Source of the DNA: an uncultured Paraprevotella sp.
GTDB taxonomy: Bacteria > Bacteroidota > Bacteroidia > Bacteroidales > Bacteroidaceae
Reading direction: 5' to 3'
Assembly (NCBI GenBank): GCA_900548345.1
Contig: URKA01000005.1
Coordinates: 44,045-108,044, forward strand
Length of the DNA stretch: 64,000 nucleotides
Each line of letters opens with the position of its first letter. Within the stretch, counting starts at the first letter, position 1. The position numbers were made by a program, and so were the translations under genes. Under the pieces are notes generated by a model, which saw only the letters and a list, made by a program, of their open reading frames with translations, did no database searches and was not told the DNA's origin. This document shows, piece after piece, positions 7,951 to 15,891 of the stretch.

Positions 7951-9105
7951 ATGGCAAAACGTGATTATTACGAAGTTCTGGGCGTCTCCAAGAATGCTTC
8001 AGACGATGAGATAAAGAAGGCATACAAGAAAATGGCCATCAAATATCATCCGGACCGCAATCCGGATGATAAGGAAGCCGAAGCGAAATTCAAGGAGGCG
8101 GCCGAAGCATACGACGTGCTGCACGACCCGCAAAAACGTGCACGTTACGACCAGTTCGGACCGGAAGGCGTAAACGGCGCCGGAGGATTCGGAGGCGGAC
8201 AAGGCATGAACATGGATGACATCTTCTCCATGTTCGGCGACATCTTCGGCGGACACGCCGGATTCGGAGGATTCGGCAGCGGTGGAAGCGGCCGGTCTCG
8301 CAAACCGCAATACAAGGGTGGAGACTTGCGCCTGAAAGTGCGCATGACACTGCAGGAGGTTGCCACCGGAGTCACTAAGAAGTTCAAAGTCAAAAAGAAA
8401 GTGACCTGCTCGCATTGTCACGGTAGCGGCGCAGAAGGAAGCGGCGCAACGGAAACATGTCCCACCTGCCACGGAAGCGGCTACGTAGTCAAGACACAGC
8501 AAAGCATCTTCGGTATGATGCAGACACAGGGCGTCTGCCCCACCTGCGGCGGAGAAGGCACCGTAATCAAGAACAAATGTAAGGCGTGCGGCGGAGAAGG
8601 CGTTGTCAACGGAGAAGAAGTCATCGAGGTAAAGATTCCGGCAGGAGTAGCCGACGGAATGGTGGTAAACGTTCCGGGAAAAGGACATGCAGCCCGCAGA
8701 AGCGGCATACCGGGAGACATACAAGTATTCATTGAAGAAGAGCCGAGCAAGGACTTTCTCCGTGAGGACAACAACCTGATATACAATCTTCTTATCGACG
8801 TCCCAACGGCAGCATTAGGTGGAAATGCCGAAATCCCGACCATAGACGGACGTGTGAAAATCAAAATCGATCCGGGCACACAACCGGGCAAAGTCGTGCG
8901 TTTGCGCGGTAAAGGACTGCCTGTGGTGCAGGGCTACGGTTACGGTAACGGCGATTTGATTGTCAACATCAGCGTCTATATTCCGGAAACATTAAGTAAA
9001 GAAGAGAAAAAGGCCCTTGAGGAGATGCAAAAGAGCGACAACTTCGCCCCGAACCAATCCATTAAGGATAAAATCTTCAACAAGTTCAAAAGCTATTTCG
9101 AATAA
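7951..9105 (+). CDS. dnaJ: Chaperone protein DnaJ
   Basis: A 384-residue type I Hsp40. The J domain carries HPD at 33-35, followed by a Gly/Phe-rich linker (FGGGQGMNMDDIFSMFGDIF) and a zinc domain with the four CxxCxGxG repeats (CSHCHGSG, CPTCHGSG, CPTCGGEG, CKACGGEG). Two C-terminal substrate-binding barrels complete it. It stimulates DnaK ATP hydrolysis and delivers unfolded clients. It is cotranscribed with grpE and followed by folC after 12 bases, so folC may be read from the same transcript. Confidence 0.97.
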   Translation: MAKRDYYEVLGVSKNASDDEIKKAYKKMAIKYHPDRNPDDKEAEAKFKEAAEAYDVLHDPQKRARYDQFGPEGVNGAGGFGGGQGMNMDDIFSMFGDIFGGHAGFGGFGSGGSGRSRKPQYKGGDLRLKVRMTLQEVATGVTKKFKVKKKVTCSHCHGSGAEGSGATETCPTCHGSGYVVKTQQSIFGMMQTQGVCPTCGGEGTVIKNKCKACGGEGVVNGEEVIEVKIPAGVADGMVVNVPGKGHAARRSGIPGDIQVFIEEEPSKDFLREDNNLIYNLLIDVPTAALGGNAEIPTIDGRVKIKIDPGTQPGKVVRLRGKGLPVVQGYGYGNGDLIVNISVYIPETLSKEEKKALEEMQKSDNFAPNQSIKDKIFNKFKSYFE

Positions 9106-9117
9106 GCAACGGGCAAA

Positions 9118-10410
9118 ATGACATATAAGGAAGCTACAGAATATCTTTTCAACAGCACGCCTCTTTTCCAGAATGTCGGCAAAGACGCCTACAAAGAAGG
9201 GCTGGCCAACACCTTGGCTTTAGACGAGCATTTCGGACATCCGCATCATCGGTTCCAGACCATCCATATCGGCGGCACCAACGGAAAAGGTTCCTGTAGC
9301 CACACCTTGGCAGCCATTTTGCAAAAGGCGGGATACAAGACGGGGCTTTATACGTCTCCCCACCTGACGGACTTCAGGGAGCGCATCCGCGTGAACGGAG
9401 TCATGATGCCGGAAGAATATGTGACTTCATTCATTGAAAACGAAAGAAATTTCTTCGAGCCCCTGCATCCCTCCTTCTTTGAACTTTCCACTGCCATGGC
9501 GTTCAAATATTTTGCAGAGACAGGAGTGGACGTAGCCGTGATAGAGGTGGGACTGGGCGGACGACTGGACTGCACCAACATCATCCAACCTGACTTATCC
9601 GTCATCACCAACATCAGTTTCGACCACGTACAGTTCCTCGGCCACACATTGACCGCAATCGCACAGGAAAAAGCCGGCATCATCAAGCCCGGCATCCCGG
9701 TCGTCATTGGAGAGACTACAGAAGAAACAAGAAAAGTATTCATTGATAAATCACTAAAAGTCAGCGCTCCAATAATATTTGCTGAAGATAAACATCAAAT
9801 ATTGTCATTGCAACGACAAGACGGAAAGCTCATCTACGAAACACGGTCATACGGACAACTCACAGGAGAATTATGCGGACTTTGCCAGGAGAAGAACACC
9901 GGCACGATACTTACCGCTGTCGACGAACTTCGCAAACAAGGGTACGCCATCGGGCAGTCGCAGGTAAGCGACGGATTCGCCCATGTCTGCGAACTGACCG
10001 GTTTAAGGGGACGTTGGCAGACCGTAAGCGAGCACCCCACCGTCATTTGTGACACCGGACACAACACAGGAGGAATCTCATACATCGCAGAACAGCTCCG
10101 CACCTATCCTTCCGAGGTACAAATCCACATCGTGATGGGGATGGTAAACGACAAAGACGTCAGAAACGTGCTCAAACTTCTTCCGGCCGATGCCACCTAC
10201 TATTTTACGAAAGCGAGTGTCAAACGCGCCTTGAACGAAGACCAGCTCTGCGGACTTGCAAGAGAGGCGGGACTGCACGGAAAAACATACCCCGACGTAC
10301 AGGCTGCATTCGAGGCTGCAAAGGCCGCTTCCACGGAAAAAGACCTCATTTTCGTAGGGGGAAGCACATTTATCGTGGCCGACTTTCTGTCTTTCTACCA
10401 AAAGGACTGA
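9118..10410 (+). CDS. folC: Bifunctional folylpolyglutamate synthase / dihydrofolate synthase
   Basis: A 430-residue Mur ligase-type enzyme adding glutamate to dihydropteroate and to reduced folates. The ATP-binding loop GTNGKGS is at 53-59. The family motifs YTSPHLTDFRERIRVNG, VEVGLGGRLDCTN, ITNISFDHVQFLG and CDTGHNTGGI (Mur ligase C-domain) are clear. It begins 12 bases after dnaJ. No terminator is evident before the galactose operon, whose promoter is about 50 bases downstream of the folC stop. Confidence 0.94.
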   Translation: MTYKEATEYLFNSTPLFQNVGKDAYKEGLANTLALDEHFGHPHHRFQTIHIGGTNGKGSCSHTLAAILQKAGYKTGLYTSPHLTDFRERIRVNGVMMPEEYVTSFIENERNFFEPLHPSFFELSTAMAFKYFAETGVDVAVIEVGLGGRLDCTNIIQPDLSVITNISFDHVQFLGHTLTAIAQEKAGIIKPGIPVVIGETTEETRKVFIDKSLKVSAPIIFAEDKHQILSLQRQDGKLIYETRSYGQLTGELCGLCQEKNTGTILTAVDELRKQGYAIGQSQVSDGFAHVCELTGLRGRWQTVSEHPTVICDTGHNTGGISYIAEQLRTYPSEVQIHIVMGMVNDKDVRNVLKLLPADATYYFTKASVKRALNEDQLCGLAREAGLHGKTYPDVQAAFEAAKAASTEKDLIFVGGSTFIVADFLSFYQKD

Positions 10411-10460
10411 ACAAATACGCAAATCTTCTCATTTCTGACTTATCTTTTTCAAAGATTTCT

Positions 10461-10491
10461 TTTGCAATAAGAAAGTTTTTTTCTTAATTTG
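10461..10491 (+). promoter_or_regulatory. Probable promoter of the galactose operon
   Basis: TTTG at 10461-10464 is followed 19 bases later by TTAATTTG (10484-10491), one mismatch from TAnnTTTG. Transcription would begin near 10498. This places an upstream in-frame TTG at 10489 outside the message and supports the galM start at 10525. Confidence 0.55.
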
Positions 10492-10524
10492 CATAACGAT
10501 AATTTAACTTTAAATCAAAGTCCG

Positions 10525-11604
10525 ATGAATACAGAGAATATTTGCGGCCTGAAACGGGAAGACTTTCAGGCCGAAGTTCAGGGAAAACAAACCGACTTAT
10601 TTATTTTAAAGAATAACAAAGGCTGCGAAGTGGCCATTACCAACTACGGCGGTGCATTGGTTGCCATTATGGTACCGGACCGGAACGGAAACATGGCCAA
10701 CGTCATTCAGGGACACGACAACATCCGTGAAGTAATGGAAAGTCCGGAACCGTTCTTGAGCACACTGATTGGACGCTACGGAAACCGTATCTGCAAAGGT
10801 AAGTTCACACTGGAAGGCAAGGAATACTCATTGGCCATCAACAACGGGCCGAACCACCTGCACGGCGGACCTACCGGATGCCACGCCAGAGTGTGGGACG
10901 CAGAACAGACCGATGCACAGACACTCTCGCTTCATTATGTTTTCGCCGACGGCGAAGAAGGTTTCCCCGGAAAGCTCGACATGACAGTGGTTTACGCTTT
11001 TACTGACGAAAACGAACTTGTCATCGACTATACAGGTTCAACCGACAAGACAACAATTGTCAACATGACCAACCACGGTTTCTTCAGTCTCTCAGGAATC
11101 GACAACCCCACTCCTACCATCGAAAAGCTGCAATGCCAGATTAATGCCGATTTCTTTATTCCCATCGACAATACTTCCATTCCCACCGGTGAGGTGAAAC
11201 CGGTAAAAGGCACACCCTTCGACTTCACGTCCGTACACGAAGTTGGCGAACGTATCGACGCCGACGACGAGCAGACCGTAAACGGTGCCGGATACGACCA
11301 TTGCTTCGTGCTGAACAAGAAAGAACCGGGTGAATTGAGCTATGCAGCCAAGATTTACGAACCGGTGACAGGCCGCACGATGGAAGTCTACACGACAGAA
11401 CCGGGCGTGCAGGTATATACCGACAACTGGGCCGACGGCTACAAAGGCCAGCTGGGCGCCACATTCCCGCGCCGCAGCGCAATCTGTTTCGAGGCACAAC
11501 ACTTCCCCGACTCACCGAACCGTCCTTACTTCCCGTCGGTGGTGCTGAAACCGGGTGAAACCTATACGCAGAAAACCGTATACAAATTCGGTGTGGAAAA
11601 ATAA
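10525..11604 (+). CDS. galM: Aldose 1-epimerase (galactose mutarotase), cytoplasmic
   Basis: A 359-residue mutarotase that interconverts alpha and beta anomers of galactose and glucose. The catalytic histidines lie in NHLHGGPTG and NMTNHGFFSLSG, and the catalytic Glu in ICFEAQHFPDSPNRP, all as in GalM. There is no signal peptide, so it should act in the cytoplasm, unlike the related lipoprotein at 14693. It is the first gene of galM-transporter-galK, with gaps of 59 and 37 bases. Confidence 0.93.
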   Translation: MNTENICGLKREDFQAEVQGKQTDLFILKNNKGCEVAITNYGGALVAIMVPDRNGNMANVIQGHDNIREVMESPEPFLSTLIGRYGNRICKGKFTLEGKEYSLAINNGPNHLHGGPTGCHARVWDAEQTDAQTLSLHYVFADGEEGFPGKLDMTVVYAFTDENELVIDYTGSTDKTTIVNMTNHGFFSLSGIDNPTPTIEKLQCQINADFFIPIDNTSIPTGEVKPVKGTPFDFTSVHEVGERIDADDEQTVNGAGYDHCFVLNKKEPGELSYAAKIYEPVTGRTMEVYTTEPGVQVYTDNWADGYKGQLGATFPRRSAICFEAQHFPDSPNRPYFPSVVLKPGETYTQKTVYKFGVEK

Positions 11605-11663
11605 ACGGACAAGAGAATAAAAAACAATAACAACTACAAATCTTTAAAAAAAACACTTTTCAA

Positions 11664-12902
11664 ATGACACAAAAAACACAGCCGAACTACACGTTCGCGT
11701 TAGTAATTGTAATCGCTGTCTGTTTTCTTATTGGTTTCGTGACAACGATGAACAACTCAATGATTGAATTCTGCCAGAATGCATTCAATCTGAACAATTT
11801 CCAAAGCCAGTTGGTAAACACCGCATTCTACGGTGCATACGCCTTGTCTATCCCCTTCGGATTCATGATGAGTAAAATCGGATACAAGTCCACCCTTGTA
11901 CTCGGCCTGGCCGTAGTAGGCATAGGTTTTATCGTTAATTTCCTCTGCATCAATGGCAACTTAGATGGAGACGTAAGTACAATCTATTGGATGTTCTTAG
12001 GATGTATGTTTGTTGTTGCATTGGGTATCGTAATGCTTCAAATCGTAGCCAACCCGTATGTAATGGTTTTGGGTGCGCCTGAAAAAGGGGCATTCCGTAT
12101 GACATTGAGCCAGGCACTGAACTCCGTAGCCACGACAGTAGCTCCCCTCTTCATTTTGAATGTGATACTAAACGGGAAAAAAGCCCAAAATGCTGTTCCG
12201 AGTGACATACCTTATCCTTACTTAGGTTTGGGTATATTTGCTCTTGTACTATGTGTTATTCTTTGCTTCTTGAAATTACCAAACATTGATGAAGGCCAAC
12301 AGGCCGCCGAAGCCACAGGAGTACAAAAGGAATATAAAAGCAGCGTATTCAAATACCCGCACGTTTGGTTAGGTGCTTTAGGTATTTTCATGTATATGGG
12401 TCTGGAAATAGGTATACCCTCTATGCTTGGCGCTTATTTTAAAGCTAACGACCCGATGCCGGGCAAAAGTGGAACCGATTTCCTTTGGTTGTATTGGGGT
12501 GGTATGATGGTCGGACGATTCATCGGAGCCGGTATTCTGTCGAAGTTCCAGCCACGTGTCCTGCTGTCAGCCTGTCTGCTTGGTGGTGCAGCCTGTGTAG
12601 GCATCTCCTTCTTCCTGCCCGGTATGGGTGCGGTATATGCCATGTTGGCAGCCGGATTGTTCCATTCTGTAATGTGGCCTTTGGTGTTCAACCTCGGCTT
12701 ACAGGATTTAGGTCCTCATACGAAAGCCGCTTCCGGTATCATCAACCTTGGCGTAGTGGGAGCCGCCACTCTGACTCCCCTTATGGGTAAGGTGATAGAC
12801 AATCCGGCTCTTGGCGTTGGAACAGCCATCTGCATGATGTTCATCTATTACGCCTACGTGATGTGGTTCTGCTGGAAAGGCTCTAAAGTAGGACTTGAGT
12901 AA
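11664..12902 (+). CDS. MFS glucose/galactose transporter (FucP-like)
   Basis: A 412-residue membrane protein with about twelve hydrophobic segments, beginning with FALVIVIAVCFLIGFVTTMNNS. The MFS motif SIPFGFMMSKIGYKS lies after the second helix, and the FucP/GluP-type signature QIVANPYVMVLGAPEKGAFRMTLSQALNS is present. It should import galactose or glucose across the inner membrane, probably with protons or sodium. Its place between galM and galK supports galactose as the main substrate; this is inference from context. Confidence 0.87.
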   Translation: MTQKTQPNYTFALVIVIAVCFLIGFVTTMNNSMIEFCQNAFNLNNFQSQLVNTAFYGAYALSIPFGFMMSKIGYKSTLVLGLAVVGIGFIVNFLCINGNLDGDVSTIYWMFLGCMFVVALGIVMLQIVANPYVMVLGAPEKGAFRMTLSQALNSVATTVAPLFILNVILNGKKAQNAVPSDIPYPYLGLGIFALVLCVILCFLKLPNIDEGQQAAEATGVQKEYKSSVFKYPHVWLGALGIFMYMGLEIGIPSMLGAYFKANDPMPGKSGTDFLWLYWGGMMVGRFIGAGILSKFQPRVLLSACLLGGAACVGISFFLPGMGAVYAMLAAGLFHSVMWPLVFNLGLQDLGPHTKAASGIINLGVVGAATLTPLMGKVIDNPALGVGTAICMMFIYYAYVMWFCWKGSKVGLE

Positions 12903-12939
12903 AAAGAAATATTTTATTAACCTTTAAATAAAGAAGATT

Positions 12940-14100
12940 ATGAAATTGACAATCGAAGATGTAAGAAGCCGTTTCATCGAACATTTCGACGGAACAACCG
13001 GTTCTGTATATGCCTCTCCGGGCCGTATCAACCTGATTGGCGAACACACCGACTATAATAACGGGTTCGTATTTCCCGGTGCCGTACAGCAAGGCATGAT
13101 TGCCGAAATCAAACCTAACGGCACACGCAAGGTGCGCGCCTACTCCATCGACCTAAAAGATTATGTGGAATTCTTGCTGGACGATGAGAAAGGTCCGAAG
13201 GCTACATGGGCACGCTACATCTACGGTGTATGCCGCGAAATGATGAAACTGGGCGTACCCGTAGAAGGTTTCAATACCGCCTTCGCAGGCGATGTACCCC
13301 TCGGTGCCGGCATGAGTTCTTCAGCCGCTCTGGAAAGTTGCTTCGCATTCGCCATCAACGACCTTTGGGGAGACAACAAAGTATCCAAGATGGATTTGGC
13401 CAAAGTGGGACAGGCTACCGAACACAACTATATCGGTTGCAACTGCGGTATCATGGACCAGTTTGCCAGCGTACACGGTAAGGCAGGCAGCCTGATGCGT
13501 CTCGACTGCCGCAGCGGAGAGTTTGAATACTTCCCCTGGAATCCCAAAGGCTACAAGCTGGTGCTCGTCAACAGTTGCGTGAAGCACGAACTGGCAGGCA
13601 GTCCTTATAACGACCGCCGACTGAGTTGTGAGCGCGTGGCCGCCGTCATCGCCAAGCACCACCCTGAGGTGGAAAGCCTGCGTGACGCTTCCTACGAGAT
13701 GCTGGAAGAAGTGAAGGGCGAAATCAGCGAAGAAGACGCAAAGCGTGCAGCCTACGTCATCGGCGAGCGCGACCGCGTGCTGGCTGTCTGCGAAGCCTTG
13801 GAGAAAGGCGACTATGAGACGGTAGGCCAGAAGATGTATGAAACCCACCACGGATTGAGCCAGGAATACGAAGTATCTTGCGAAGAGTTGGATTTCCTCA
13901 ACGATATTGCCAAGGAAGAAGGCGTGACCGGTTCACGTATCATGGGCGGCGGCTTCGGCGGTTGCACCATCAACCTGGTGAGTGAGGAACTCTACGACAA
14001 CTTCGTGAAAGTGGCAAAGGCCAAGTTCAAAGAGAAATTCGGCAAAGAACCGGTTATCATTGACGTGGTTATCGGTGACGGTTCAAGAAAGCTCTGCTAA
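12940..14100 (+). CDS. galK: Galactokinase
   Basis: A 386-residue GHMP kinase phosphorylating galactose to galactose 1-phosphate in the Leloir pathway. The galactokinase signature GRINLIGEHTDYNNGFVFPGA is near residue 28. The ATP-binding GAGMSSSAALE is near residue 122, and the third GHMP motif RIMGGGFGGCTINL is near the C-terminus. It ends the galactose operon, with a strong terminator 40 bases after the stop. The downstream epimerase galE is in the same window at 50019, but galT is not seen. Confidence 0.96.
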   Translation: MKLTIEDVRSRFIEHFDGTTGSVYASPGRINLIGEHTDYNNGFVFPGAVQQGMIAEIKPNGTRKVRAYSIDLKDYVEFLLDDEKGPKATWARYIYGVCREMMKLGVPVEGFNTAFAGDVPLGAGMSSSAALESCFAFAINDLWGDNKVSKMDLAKVGQATEHNYIGCNCGIMDQFASVHGKAGSLMRLDCRSGEFEYFPWNPKGYKLVLVNSCVKHELAGSPYNDRRLSCERVAAVIAKHHPEVESLRDASYEMLEEVKGEISEEDAKRAAYVIGERDRVLAVCEALEKGDYETVGQKMYETHHGLSQEYEVSCEELDFLNDIAKEEGVTGSRIMGGGFGGCTINLVSEELYDNFVKVAKAKFKEKFGKEPVIIDVVIGDGSRKLC

Positions 14101-14139
14101 GCCTAAAGAGTTTTACAATACACTTTATATAAACATTTT

Positions 14140-14176
14140 ACGCCACGGAAGGCTGATGCCATCCGTGGCGTTTTTT
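14140..14176 (+). terminator. Rho-independent terminator of the galactose operon
   Basis: A perfect 10-bp stem ACGCCACGGA / TCCGTGGCGT with a 12-base loop, followed by a run of T residues. Confidence 0.9.
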
Positions 14177-14214
14177 CTGCCTCGAAATGAGGCCGTATCA
14201 AAATTAAAAGTCCC

Positions 14215-14388
14215 CCTCTTCATCTTTTATCTTCTTCGCTACCATAAGCGACATTACCCCTGCGCCGTTTTGTTTTTGCCTTCCTCAAAATCTATAAATA
14301 AAAGTTTTATTTTCAAAAACAAAAGTTTCGGTTTCAAGAATAAAACTTTTATTTTCAAAAACAAAACTTTTATTCTTAGTTTTGAAGC
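14215..14388 (+). repeat. AT-rich dispersed element, copy A (21-bp units)
   Basis: About 174 bases that recur in reverse orientation at 57011-57185 with high identity. The left 70 bases (from CCTCTTCATCTTTTATC) lead into CTCAAAATCTATAAAT and then four units of about 21 bases built on AAAA(G/C)TTTTATTTTCAAAAAC (14301-14384), ending TTAGTTTTGAAGC. It lies just after the galK terminator. The rest of the spacer to the arabinose promoter holds only a remnant of the CACAGGTG repeat at about 14446-14474 and no gene. Confidence 0.75.
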
Positions 14389-14445
14389 GGCCGGAAAAAC
14401 TTTCCGCAACTGTGTCGTGACATTTTTGATTCAGCCGCCACTCAT

Positions 14446-14474
14446 CGCACACTGGTCCGCATTTTCCGGCCCAC
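14446..14474 (+). repeat. Remnant of CACAGGTG-type hairpin repeat arm
   Basis: CATCGCACACTGGTCCGCAT followed by TTT resembles the right arm and flank of the hairpin at 43041-43063. Only this arm is recognisable, so it looks like a decayed copy. Confidence 0.4.
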
Positions 14475-14586
14475 CTTTTCATCACAATCCCCCAAAACAT
14501 ACTTGCTCCGCAGAACAGGAAATCGCCCCCAATCCCCCATTCCATCGCACATGATTCACTTTTTAACACACTATAACGGAAAACAG

Positions 14587-14605
14587 AAGTGTAATGTTTA
14601 CACTT
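14587..14605. promoter_or_regulatory. Candidate AraR operator (perfect 19-bp palindrome)
   Basis: AAGTGTAA-TGT-TTACACTT, 8-bp perfect inverted repeat arms with a 3-base spacer. It ends 16 bases upstream of the -7 box at 14622-14629, so it covers the -33 region of the arabinose operon promoter. The operon encodes the NUDIX-type regulator AraR, a family known to bind palindromes upstream of arabinose genes in Bacteroides. Assignment to AraR is inference from position and symmetry. Confidence 0.6.
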
Positions 14606-14621
14606 TATGCCTAAAAACATA

Positions 14622-14629
14622 TATATTTG
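14622..14629 (+). promoter_or_regulatory. -7 box (TATATTTG) of the arabinose operon
   Basis: A perfect TAnnTTTG element 63 bases before the lipoprotein mutarotase start. Its expected -33 position falls inside the palindrome at 14587-14605. A weaker second box (TATCTTTA) is at 14654-14661. Confidence 0.6.
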
Positions 14630-14692
14630 CAAACAGAATGAGATATAAAGTTGTATCTTTACAAACTATTAGGATATTTTAATTAATTAACC

Positions 14693-15850
14693 ATGAAAAA
14701 TGTAAAAACCATGCTCTTGAGTGCAGGCGTAGTCGCTGTTTTCGCAGCATCCTGCAATCAGCCAACACAGAGCAATCTCACAGTATCAGGTCTGGAGCCT
14801 GAAAAATTTGCAGCAGAAGTAAGAGGGCAGCAAACAGGCTTGTTCACCCTCACGAACGGAAACGGTATGGAGGTATGCGTCACCAATTTCGGCGGACGTA
14901 TCGTATCCGTCATGGTTCCCGACAAGAACGACTCCTTGCGCGATGTGGTCTTAGGCTTCGACAATGTGGCCAACTACATTGACTCGGTGAACACACCCAG
15001 CGATTTCGGTGCGGCAATCGGCCGTTACGCCAACCGCATCAACCAAGGGAAGATTGTCATCGACGGCGACAGTATCCAGTTGCCGACCAACAACTTCGGT
15101 CATTGCCTGCATGGCGGCCCGCAAGGATGGCAATATCAGGTATATGAAGGCAAGCAGGTGAACGACAGCACGTTGACAATGACCATGCACTCTGCCGACG
15201 GAGACGCATGTTTCCCCGGAGCCGTGACTGCTGTGGTTACCTACACGCTGACAAGCGACAATGCCATAGACATCAAGTATGAAGCCACGACAGACAAGAA
15301 GACGGTCATCAACATGACCAACCATTCTTATTTCAACCTGTCGGGCGACCCGACCCGTGACATCACGGACCATATCCTTTACATCAATGCGGACAACTTC
15401 ACTCCGGTGGACAGCACATTCATGACCACCGGCGAAATCCTGCCCGTGAAAGACACTCCGATGGACTTCACCACTCCGCATGCCATCAGCGAAGGTGTTA
15501 CGGATTCCACCTTCCAGCAGGTTAAGTTCGGTAATGGTTTCGACCACAACTGGTGCCTGAATACGGCAGGCGACGACACGCAGCTGGCAGCGAAAGTAAC
15601 ATGCCCCTCTACCGGCATCAGCCTTGAGGTCTACACCAACGAGCCGGGCATCCAGGTATACACGGGCAACTTCCTTGACGGCAGCGTAACAGGTAAGAAG
15701 GGCATCACCTACAACCAGCGTGCGGCCATTTGTCTGGAAACACAGAAATATCCCGATACCCCGAACAAGCCCGAATGGCCTTCGGCCGTACTTGAACCGG
15801 GACAGACATACTTCAGCCACTGTATTTACAAGTTCACAGTAGAGAAATAA
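14693..15850 (+). CDS. Aldose 1-epimerase, lipoprotein
   Basis: A 385-residue mutarotase homologous to the cytoplasmic galM product at 10525. It carries a lipoprotein signal: MKNVKTMLLSAGVVAVFAASC with the lipid-modified Cys at about residue 21. It therefore acts outside the cytoplasm. Catalytic residues are kept (LHGGPQGWQYQVYEG, NMTNHSYFNLSG, CLETQKYPDTPNKPEWPS). As the first gene of the arabinose operon, 41 bases before the sodium symporter, it probably equilibrates arabinose or galactose anomers before uptake; this substrate is inferred from context. Confidence 0.9.
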   Translation: MKNVKTMLLSAGVVAVFAASCNQPTQSNLTVSGLEPEKFAAEVRGQQTGLFTLTNGNGMEVCVTNFGGRIVSVMVPDKNDSLRDVVLGFDNVANYIDSVNTPSDFGAAIGRYANRINQGKIVIDGDSIQLPTNNFGHCLHGGPQGWQYQVYEGKQVNDSTLTMTMHSADGDACFPGAVTAVVTYTLTSDNAIDIKYEATTDKKTVINMTNHSYFNLSGDPTRDITDHILYINADNFTPVDSTFMTTGEILPVKDTPMDFTTPHAISEGVTDSTFQQVKFGNGFDHNWCLNTAGDDTQLAAKVTCPSTGISLEVYTNEPGIQVYTGNFLDGSVTGKKGITYNQRAAICLETQKYPDTPNKPEWPSAVLEPGQTYFSHCIYKFTVEK

Positions 15851-15891
15851 TCGTTAATCCTAAATATTAATATTAAAAAAAGAAAGACTTT

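Noticed and set aside
10489..10524. TTG at 10489 as the galM start
   Set aside because: It overlaps the likely -7 box, so it would not be in the transcript; the ATG at 10525 fits the family N-terminus.
14301..14384. Regularly spaced 21-bp units that could suggest a CRISPR array
   Set aside because: The units are contiguous with no unique spacers, AT-rich and degenerate, no cas genes are near, and the same block recurs at 57018.
14285..14632. 115-codon open frame on the minus strand through repeat copy A
   Set aside because: It follows from the 21-bp period having no stop in one frame. Differences from copy B mostly change the protein, there is no promoter, and it crosses the arabinose operator.
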